44,569 nt of DNA from Elusimicrobiota bacterium (GTDB taxonomy: Bacteria > Elusimicrobiota > Elusimicrobia > Elusimicrobiales > UBA9959), in the NCBI GenBank assembly GCA_016234365.1, contig JACRER010000051.1, positions 1 to 44,569 of the forward strand, in the 5' to 3' direction. This document shows positions 39,141 through 44,569 of this stretch, one piece after another (position 1 is the first letter of the stretch; every line of letters begins with the position of its first letter). Both the position numbers and the translations under genes were made by a program. The notes under the pieces were generated by a model that saw only the letters and a list, made by a program, of their open reading frames with translations, was not told the origin of the DNA and ran no database searches.

Positions 39141-39260
39141 GGAAGACTGACACTCACACACTGATTACCGGGCGACTGCCCGGCGGAAAAGCCGCGCGCA
39201 AAAACGCGCCAGGGGATGGGGGAAAAGGCGGGGGCTGACGATAACTGCGTTATGTTTTCT
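39141..39260. repeat. Direct repeat, copy B (right flank of the inserted gene)
   Basis: Same orientation as copy A (35804-36000) but lacking its internal 65-base segment. The right edge runs into the lpxI stop codon (39259-39261). A 6-bp hairpin at 39169-39184 is specific to this copy. The rest of the 280-base gap 38979-39258 shows no gene; a short GCCC/GGGC hairpin lies near 39057-39071. Confidence 0.85.
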
Positions 39261-40089
39261 ACAGTTTTAAGTTGTCGTCGGCGCCGAGCACCGTAATGCC
39301 GGTTTCTTTGGCGGCGGCGAGGAAATCTTCCATGCCGAGGATGAGGGTTTTTCCGGCTTCGAGGACCAGCGTGTGCGCCCCGGCGTGTTTCATGACGTGC
39401 AGGGTCTGCGCCCCGGCCACGGGCAGGTCGAAGCGCATGTCCTGGCCGGGCCTGGCTACTTTCACCACCGTAAGTTCCCCGCCCTTCTCGCGCGTCAGCG
39501 CGCCGGCGCGCTTGATGCACTCGTCGGTGCCTTCTATGCCCTCGGCGGCCACCACCACCTGGTCGCGCAGTACCACGGTGAGCCCTATGTCCAGCGCAGC
39601 CAGCGCCTTGGCGGCCTTCCAGCCGTAGGCGGCGGTGCGCAAGGCGTCCGAGTCCGGTTTTTTTCCGGCCAGCAGGCCCGGTTTCACCAGGAGGTGTTCG
39701 AGCAGCGTGGCAGAACTCGCCACTTCTATGCCGTCGGCGGCCAGTTCTTCGGCCAGAGCGGCGAAAATGGAATTGGCTTTCTTGTCGCGCAGCCTGAAAA
39801 GCAGCTTGGCCCCGCGCAGGTCGGGGATGATGCCGCCGAAAATGGAAACGTGCGGCACGGAACCAGCCAGCAGCGTGCGGGTAACGCCCTGGTTTTTGAG
39901 GAACTCGATGGGGCCGCCCACGTTGCCTAGGCGGAACCATTCCACCGCGGCGGCGTTCTTTTCTATCTCTTTGGAAGTGATGCCGGTCAGGGCCACCGCG
40001 CAAACTTCGCGGCCGGCCTTTTTAGCCTCGGCCGCGAACAGCAGCGGGAAATTCCCGCCGCCCGCGATAAGCCCTATACGTTCGGCCAT
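39259..40089 (-). CDS. lpxI: UDP-2,3-diacylglucosamine pyrophosphatase (LpxI, DUF1009)
   Basis: Cleaves UDP-diacylglucosamine to lipid X and UMP; it is the LpxI alternative to LpxH. The 276-residue protein opens with RIGLIAGGGNFPLLFAAEA and has GSVPHVSIFGG, DGIEVASS, GLTVVLRDQVVVAAEGIEGTDE and the VVKVARPGQDMRFDLPVAG segment, all characteristic. The ATG directly abuts the lpxA stop (TAAATG). It is the last gene before the inserted plus-strand gene, and the repeat B sequence begins at its stop codon. Confidence 0.95.
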   Translation of the reverse strand: MAERIGLIAGGGNFPLLFAAEAKKAGREVCAVALTGITSKEIEKNAAAVEWFRLGNVGGPIEFLKNQGVTRTLLAGSVPHVSIFGGIIPDLRGAKLLFRLRDKKANSIFAALAEELAADGIEVASSATLLEHLLVKPGLLAGKKPDSDALRTAAYGWKAAKALAALDIGLTVVLRDQVVVAAEGIEGTDECIKRAGALTREKGGELTVVKVARPGQDMRFDLPVAGAQTLHVMKHAGAHTLVLEAGKTLILGMEDFLAAAKETGITVLGADDNLKL

Positions 40090-40902
40090 TTAGTCGTTAG
40101 CCGCGGTTTCCAGTTCGCGCGCATTGCGGCGCGGGCGCGCCACGCCGCGCTTGGAGGTTTCCACGAAGTCCAGGATAAGGGCGGCTTCCGGCGGCAGGTT
40201 CTCGGCGCGCAGTTTGGCTATAGCGTCCTTGAGCAGCAGGCCGCGGAAGAACAGGGTTTTGAAGACGTGCTTGATGGACTTGATCTGGTCGGGGGTGAAG
40301 CCGTTGCGGCGCAGGCCCACGATGTTGAGCGTAACCGGGCGGGCGCGGTCGCCCTGCGCTATGACGTAGGGGATGATGTCCTGGTTCACCATGCCGCCGC
40401 CCGACACCATGGCGAACTTGCCGATGCGGGTGAACTGGTGGATGCCGGACAGGCCGGAGATGGTGGCGCGGTCGCCTATCTGTACGTGGCCGGCGGGGGA
40501 GGAACAGTTGACCAGAATGACGTTGTTGCCCACCCGGCAGTCGTGGCCCAGGTGCGAGTTGGCCATCAGCATGCAGTTCGATCCCATGGAGGTGAGGTTG
40601 GTGGCGTGGGAGCCGCGGTGCAGGGTGACGTTCTCGCGGATGACGTTATTGTCGCCCATGGTGAATCGGGTATGCTCGCCGTGGTAGCTCCAGTCCTGGG
40701 GCGGCATGCCTACGTAGGCCGCGCCGGTGAACAGGTTGTTTTTGCCTACGGTGCAGAACTCGAAAATGCAGTGCGGGCCTATCTTGGTGCCGTCGCCTAT
40801 CTGCACGTCTTCGCCTATCACTACGAAGGGGCCTATCTCCACGTTCTCGCCGAGCTGGGCCTTGGGGTCTATTACCGCGGTGGGGTGTATCTTGGTAGCC
40901 AT
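40090..40902 (-). CDS. lpxA: Acyl-ACP--UDP-N-acetylglucosamine O-acyltransferase
   Basis: First committed lipid A step, adding a hydroxyacyl chain to the 3-position of UDP-GlcNAc (or of the 3-amino analogue). The 270-residue protein is a left-handed beta-helix with hexapeptide repeats from residue 4 (IHPTAVIDPKAQLGENVEIG), the catalytic-His region NVTLHRGSHAT, GSNCMLMANSHLGHDC and the C-terminal helices (VGLRRNGFTPDQIKSIK). The C-terminus carries an added basic stretch (KRGVARPRRNARE). Whether it uses UDP-GlcNAc or UDP-GlcNAc3N is open, given the Gfo/Idh gene nearby. Confidence 0.96.
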   Translation of the reverse strand: MATKIHPTAVIDPKAQLGENVEIGPFVVIGEDVQIGDGTKIGPHCIFEFCTVGKNNLFTGAAYVGMPPQDWSYHGEHTRFTMGDNNVIRENVTLHRGSHATNLTSMGSNCMLMANSHLGHDCRVGNNVILVNCSSPAGHVQIGDRATISGLSGIHQFTRIGKFAMVSGGGMVNQDIIPYVIAQGDRARPVTLNIVGLRRNGFTPDQIKSIKHVFKTLFFRGLLLKDAIAKLRAENLPPEAALILDFVETSKRGVARPRRNARELETAAND

Positions 40903-40918
40903 GTTATCCTCCGGAAAA

Positions 40919-41380
40919 CTAGCCTATCGCAAAGGTCAGTTCGGCTTCGGCGGCGGACTCGTCGCCAACCCAGGCGCGGGCCCTGACCTTGCCCACGCTG
41001 CTCTTGAATTTTATTATCTCCACGTGCATGTTAAGCACGTCGCCCGGCACTACCTGGCGTCGGAATTTGGCGCGGCTTATGCCTGCGAAGAACCCCAGGC
41101 GGCCCTTGGTCTCGGGCAGGTCCATCATCATGGCGGCCGCGGTCTGGGCCATGCCTTCCAGCATCAGTACGCCGGGCATTATGGGTTTTTCCGGGAAGTG
41201 GCCGTGGAAATAAAGTTCGTTGGCGCTGACGCATTTTACGCCAACGCAGTACTTGCCTTCCTCCACCACTTCCACGCGGTCCACCATCATAAAGGGATAG
41301 CGGTGGGGGATGATCTTGAGGATCTCTTCGCAGGGGATGACGCGGACGGGCTTGTAATGGGGGGCTTTATTGTCGGTCAT
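40919..41380 (-). CDS. fabZ: 3-hydroxyacyl-ACP dehydratase FabZ
   Basis: A 153-residue hot-dog-fold dehydratase of fatty-acid elongation, commonly placed between lpxC and lpxA because it competes for the same hydroxyacyl-ACP. The catalytic region is YFHGHFPEKPIMPGVLMLEGMAQ, with His in HGHFP and Glu in LEGMAQ. The N-terminal ILKIIPHRYPFMMVDRV is typical. The ATG at 41380 follows the lpxC stop by one base; a longer open frame extends upstream but overlaps lpxC. Confidence 0.96.
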   Translation of the reverse strand: MTDNKAPHYKPVRVIPCEEILKIIPHRYPFMMVDRVEVVEEGKYCVGVKCVSANELYFHGHFPEKPIMPGVLMLEGMAQTAAAMMMDLPETKGRLGFFAGISRAKFRRQVVPGDVLNMHVEIIKFKSSVGKVRARAWVGDESAAEAELTFAIG

Positions 41381-41381
41381 G

Positions 41382-42212
41382 TTAACCAGCCTTTTCCAGC
41401 AATAGTTTAGCAAAATTGACGTTGGCGGCATGGCCGGGGCGCTCGGCCTCGATATAGACGTTATTCAGCGGCAGGCCCGTCAGCGCGAGGTCGCCTATAA
41501 GGTCCAGGAGCTTGTGGCGGGCGAACTCGTCCGCAAAGCGCAGGCCGCCCTTTGCCATAACTTCGTTCTCGGCTATCACTATGGCGTTATCCAGCGAGCC
41601 GCCCAGCGCCAAGCCCGCCTTTTTAAGGGCTTCCAGCTCGTGCGAGAAGCCGAACGTGCGGGCCGGCGCCACCCGCACCAGGTATTCTTCCGGCGTAAGC
41701 ATTAATTCTATGGTCTGCCGCCCTACCAGTTTGTGGGGATAGTCGTAAGTGAGTTTTATGAAGACGCAGTCCTTCATGGGCCGGGCCAGGTAGCGTATCC
41801 CGTCCTTGGACATTTCCAGCTGGCCGGTGAGGGCCAGCGTTTTGCGCTCCTGCTCCGGCTTTTCGCGCAGGCCGGCTTTCCTGAGCGCGGTGGCGAAGAG
41901 CAGGGCGGAGCCGTCGGCGGCCGGCGGTTCTTCGCCGGAGATCTCTATGTCCAGGTCGTCCAGGCCAAGGCCGGCGGCGGCGGAGAGCAGGTGTTCCACG
42001 GTGTAGAGGGTATTTTTGCCGTCGGTGATGTTGGTGCCGCGTACGGTGCCGGAGACGCGGTCCAGGCGGGCGGGCAGGGGTTGGGCGAAGGCGGGGCCGA
42101 GGAAGCGGTAGCCGGTGGCGCCGTCCGCCGGGCGGAAGGTGACCTTGGAGGGCAGGCCCTTGTGAAGGCCGATCCCCTCTATCGTCGCCGGTTCTTTTAT
42201 CGTCGTTCTCAT
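41382..42212 (-). CDS. lpxC: UDP-3-O-acyl-N-acetylglucosamine deacetylase
   Basis: Zinc deacetylase that commits the cell to lipid A synthesis. The 276-residue protein starts with TIKEPATIEGIGLHKG and has the zinc-ligand region TVEHLLSAAAGLGLDD and the second ligand/catalytic region FADEFARHKLLDLIGDLALTG. There is no degradation-tag-like extension: it ends LLLEKAG right after the C-terminal catalytic block, whereas E. coli LpxC has a tail. A -10-like CACAAT (minus strand, 42224-42219) ends 6 bases before the ATG, so an internal promoter is possible. Confidence 0.96.
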   Translation of the reverse strand: MRTTIKEPATIEGIGLHKGLPSKVTFRPADGATGYRFLGPAFAQPLPARLDRVSGTVRGTNITDGKNTLYTVEHLLSAAAGLGLDDLDIEISGEEPPAADGSALLFATALRKAGLREKPEQERKTLALTGQLEMSKDGIRYLARPMKDCVFIKLTYDYPHKLVGRQTIELMLTPEEYLVRVAPARTFGFSHELEALKKAGLALGGSLDNAIVIAENEVMAKGGLRFADEFARHKLLDLIGDLALTGLPLNNVYIEAERPGHAANVNFAKLLLEKAG

Positions 42213-42296
42213 CGAAATATTGTGCGCAGCTCCGGCACGCCGCCCGTTCGCGACTTTAGTGCGCAGGGCCGGTCCGCAGTAGGCCAGCCGGCTTTC

Positions 42297-43325
42297 TTAC
42301 ATCCCGAGGTGCTTCTTTATCTTGCTCAGGGTCCGGTGCATTTCGGGCAGCTTGCCCAGTAAAGCTTCTATCTTCATGGCCGTAATACGCGGGCGGGCCG
42401 TATGGCCGAAGACTATCTGGTTGGGGGGCAGGTTCGCCATAACTCCTGTCTTACCCATTACCACGGAATTGTCGCCGATGGTAAGGTGGTCGGAGATCAC
42501 GGCCTGGCCCGCTATGATAACGTTGTCGCCCAGTACGGTGGAGCCCGCTATAATGGCCTGCGCCATGATCAGGCAGTTCTTGCCCACCTTTACGTTGTGC
42601 GCTATGTGCACCAGGTTGTCTATCTTGGTGCCGGCGCCGATGAGCGTGGTTTCCAGCGCCGCCCGGTCTATGGCCGTGTTGGCGCCTATCTCCACTTTGT
42701 CTTCCACTATGACCTTGCCCAGTTGCGGGATCTTTTCGTGCGTGCCGCGCGGGGAGATGTAGCCGTAGCCGTCGGAGCCTATCACCGCGCCGGCGTGGAG
42801 TATGCACTCCACGCCCAGTTCGCAGCCGTCCATTATCTTTACGCCCGGGTACAGGCGCGTGGCCCGGCCCACCTTGGCCCCGCGGCCCACGTAGCACTGC
42901 GCGCCGATCACGGCGCCGTAGCCTATCACCGCGCCGTCCTCTACCACGGCGCAGGGGCCCACATGGGCGGAGGGTTCTACCTTGGCGGAAGGGGCTACTA
43001 TGGCGGAGGGGTGCGTGCCGGGCCGGGGCTGCGGGCGCATTTCTTTCTCTACCAGGCGCAGCGCCAGCATAAAGGCGTACTTGGGGTTTTTGGTAAAAAC
43101 CACGGCGCCTTTGAAATCTTTAAAAGCCTCTTCGGTGCCGCGCGGGGCCAGCAGGCAGCCGGCTTTGGAAGCCGAAGCCGCGGCCGCCATGGCGGGGTCC
43201 GCCAGGAAGGCCAGGTCGGAGACGCCGGCCTTGTCCAGCGGCGCGGCGGAGAGCACGGGGGTGGCGCCGTCGCCTTTCAGGTCGCCCTCGGCGAGCTTGG
43301 CTATGTCGGCGGCGGTCAGCTTCAT
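42297..43325 (-). CDS. lpxD: UDP-3-O-acylglucosamine N-acyltransferase
   Basis: Adds the second hydroxyacyl chain to the 2-amine. The 342-residue protein has the N-terminal uridine-binding domain (about 1-95), a left-handed beta-helix (about 100-300) with repeats such as PSAHVGPCAVVEDGAVIGY, and the catalytic-His region DNLVHIAHNVKVGKNC. The GSDGYGYISP segment is typical. It overlaps the skp-like stop by ATGA and is separated from lpxC by 84 bases that contain no gene. Confidence 0.96.
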   Translation of the reverse strand: MKLTAADIAKLAEGDLKGDGATPVLSAAPLDKAGVSDLAFLADPAMAAAASASKAGCLLAPRGTEEAFKDFKGAVVFTKNPKYAFMLALRLVEKEMRPQPRPGTHPSAIVAPSAKVEPSAHVGPCAVVEDGAVIGYGAVIGAQCYVGRGAKVGRATRLYPGVKIMDGCELGVECILHAGAVIGSDGYGYISPRGTHEKIPQLGKVIVEDKVEIGANTAIDRAALETTLIGAGTKIDNLVHIAHNVKVGKNCLIMAQAIIAGSTVLGDNVIIAGQAVISDHLTIGDNSVVMGKTGVMANLPPNQIVFGHTARPRITAMKIEALLGKLPEMHRTLSKIKKHLGM

Positions 43326-44146
43326 ATCCCGGGCTCCTCCAGTTTTTTAAGCAGTTTGCCGGTAAGGTCCACGGCGTTCTGGCCGAAAAGGATGTTGCGC
43401 TTGTCCACGATGACGCTGACTTCCTCTTTGACGGCCAGTTCCCGGAGCGCGACGTAAATGCGGCCCAGCAGGATCTCGCTGCGGCGGCTCTCGTATTCCA
43501 GCAGTTCGCGCTCGGCCATGCGCTGGAAGACCCGGAGTTCCTCTTCCTTGGTGCGCAGGGCTTCCTCTTTTTTAGCGATGGCGGCGTCTATCTCCGGCAC
43601 GGCCGTGGAGACGGAGAATTTGAAATGGTTGACCGGTACTTTCACCACGCCGGGCATATCTATGCCGTCCAGGCCGGGCAGGCCCCGCAGGTTAGCCGGG
43701 AGCGGCGCTGCCGCGGCGGTCTCTGTGGAGGCGGGTACGGCCTCTGCGGCGGCCTGCGCGGCCTCCGTGGAGCCGGTAACTTCGGGTTTTACGGGCAGGC
43801 GCACCGTCTGCGTAGAAGTCTTCGCGGCCGCCTCGGCCACGCTCTTCTGCGTTTCCAGCAGGGAAGGCAGCGTCAGCGCGAACTCGCGTTCCTGGCGCAG
43901 CTTGGCCAGTTCGGCCTTGAGGGTGAAGATGCCCGCCTTCTTGGCGTTCACGGCGTCCTCTTTGCGCTTTATCTCGGAAATGAATTCTTCCCGGGCGCCG
44001 GTGGTGCCGGAATATTCCTTGAAGACGCGGTCTATGTCCACGTAGCCTATGGTGCCGGACTCGCCGCGGTTCTCTTCCAGCAGCAGTTCCAGCGCGCCCG
44101 CCTTGAGCGGGAGCAGCGTAAGCAGCAGGAATGCCAGTCTTTTCAT
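43322..44146 (-). CDS. Skp/OmpH-family periplasmic chaperone with a long insertion
   Basis: A 274-residue protein with a signal peptide (MKRLAFLLLTLLPLKAGA) and OmpH-type features. These are the early beta-strand IGYVDIDRVFKEY, a charged coiled-coil (EEFISEIKRKEDAV) and the closing strand VSVIVDKRNILFGQNAVDLT. Between the two coiled-coil arms lies an Ala/Thr/Pro-rich stretch (about 100-165) where typical Skp, about 160 residues long, has none. It presumably guards outer-membrane proteins for the BAM complex encoded just upstream. It has a GGAAGG ribosome site 13 bases past the bamA stop. Confidence 0.82.
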   Translation of the reverse strand: MKRLAFLLLTLLPLKAGALELLLEENRGESGTIGYVDIDRVFKEYSGTTGAREEFISEIKRKEDAVNAKKAGIFTLKAELAKLRQEREFALTLPSLLETQKSVAEAAAKTSTQTVRLPVKPEVTGSTEAAQAAAEAVPASTETAAAAPLPANLRGLPGLDGIDMPGVVKVPVNHFKFSVSTAVPEIDAAIAKKEEALRTKEEELRVFQRMAERELLEYESRRSEILLGRIYVALRELAVKEEVSVIVDKRNILFGQNAVDLTGKLLKKLEEPGI

Positions 44147-44158
44147 GTTAACCTTCCG

Positions 44159-44569
44159 TTAGAATAGGTTGCCCAGCGTGAAGTAAATATCCGAGCGCTG
44201 TTCGCCCGACTTGTGGTTAAAGCCGTAGCCCCAGTCCAGCCGTATCGGGAAGGCCGGCGTGGTGAAGCGGATGCCAAAGCCCGCCCCGGTCTTGAGGTTG
44301 GTGGTGCCGCTGCCAAAGCGCCCGCTTACGTTGTTGAAATGCTCCCACGAGTTGCCGACGTCGAAGAAGAAGGCCCACTGGACGATGGTGCGCTTGCGCT
44401 CGCGCGCCAGCGGGAACTTGAACTCTATATTGGCCACGTCGTAGACGCGGCCGCCGTTGAGCGGGCCCACCTGGCCGTTGCTGGAGTAGCCGCGGATGGT
44501 CTCCGCCCCGCCCAGGAAGTAACGCTCGTACACCGGCACGTCCTTGGTGTCGCCGAAGTTCTTTACGAA
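44159..44569 (-). CDS. bamA: Outer-membrane assembly factor BamA, C-terminal part (cut by the window edge)
   Basis: The last 136 residues of an Omp85-family barrel; the 5' part lies beyond the window. RYFLGGAETIRGYSS contains the conserved RGY/VRGF motif of loop 6, and the strand NIEFKFPLARER, FFFDVGNSWE and the final GFGIRFTTPAFPIRLDWGYGF are typical. The protein ends on Phe (GNLF), the usual BAM recognition signal. The order bamA-skp-lpxD-(fabZ)-lpxA matches many Gram-negative genomes. Confidence 0.9.
   Translation of the reverse strand, partial: FVKNFGDTKDVPVYERYFLGGAETIRGYSSNGQVGPLNGGRVYDVANIEFKFPLARERKRTIVQWAFFFDVGNSWEHFNNVSGRFGSGTTNLKTGAGFGIRFTTPAFPIRLDWGYGFNHKSGEQRSDIYFTLGNLF

Noticed and set aside
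1-44569. CRISPR array, rRNA operon or prophage
   Set aside because: No spaced direct repeats, rRNA signatures, integrase or phage structural genes seen on either strand.

Overview
The window is a gene-dense, high-G+C (by eye) stretch of chromosome from a Gram-negative, outer-membrane bacterium. It carries a nearly complete lipid A assembly line (bamA end, skp-like, lpxD, lpxC, fabZ, lpxA, lpxI, Gfo/Idh oxidoreductase, lpxB, msbA-like). The gene order, the tiny lysine-rich proteins and the mix of radical SAM and c-di-GMP genes would fit Elusimicrobiota or a neighbouring under-sampled phylum. That assignment is an impression, because no rRNA is present. I see no phage genes, transposase or CRISPR array.

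Layout. 146-3855 (minus): HD-GYP protein, rsmI, a low-molecular-weight phosphatase and glyA, ending at a terminator. 3856-7137 (plus): a palindromic intergenic element, dapB, a membrane-anchored hydrolase, a small two-repeat basic protein, a run of hairpins and an exported protein. 7195-8441 (minus): a compact redox operon Rieske / glutaredoxin / ferredoxin-thioredoxin-reductase catalytic subunit / Rieske. 8510-12772 (plus): an AzgA-like permease, a 25-residue lysine-rich protein, a lipid kinase, a hemolysin III family protein, tRNA-Val(CAC) and a DedA protein. 12770-14994 (plus): an ECF sigma factor, a probable membrane anti-sigma factor and two exported proteins built from one repeated domain, with the same promoter-like element before the sigma gene and before the last gene. 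15142-18807 (plus): a receiver-only protein, then a TetR regulator, a CoA-transferase and a thiolase. 18884-21981 (plus): a cysteine-rich protein, a B12-type radical SAM protein and a P-loop protein. 21978-25413 (minus): pcp, a zincin, rlmN, a perfect 28-bp inverted repeat and a secreted hydrolase. 25459-27285 (plus): a YejM/PbgA-like sulfatase-fold membrane protein. 27275-44569 (minus): a SPASM radical SAM protein, an RF-like rescue factor, a short Rel, a ZIP transporter and the lipid A/outer-membrane genes.

The long minus-strand lipid A run is interrupted at 36009-38978 by a plus-strand gene for a 989-residue exported repeat protein. Its base and codon use is more AT-rich than its neighbours, and it is bracketed by two direct copies of a 120-197-bp sequence, which suggests a later arrival.

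The best candidates for undescribed biology are the ECF sigma/anti-sigma/WKSGDY-domain module with its matched promoters, the Rieske-Grx-FTR-Rieske operon, and the repeat-bracketed insertion in the lipid A locus. Several genes also have a -10 box only 6-8 bases before the start codon, which suggests leaderless mRNAs. All functions are inferred from reading the sequence; no database search was run.
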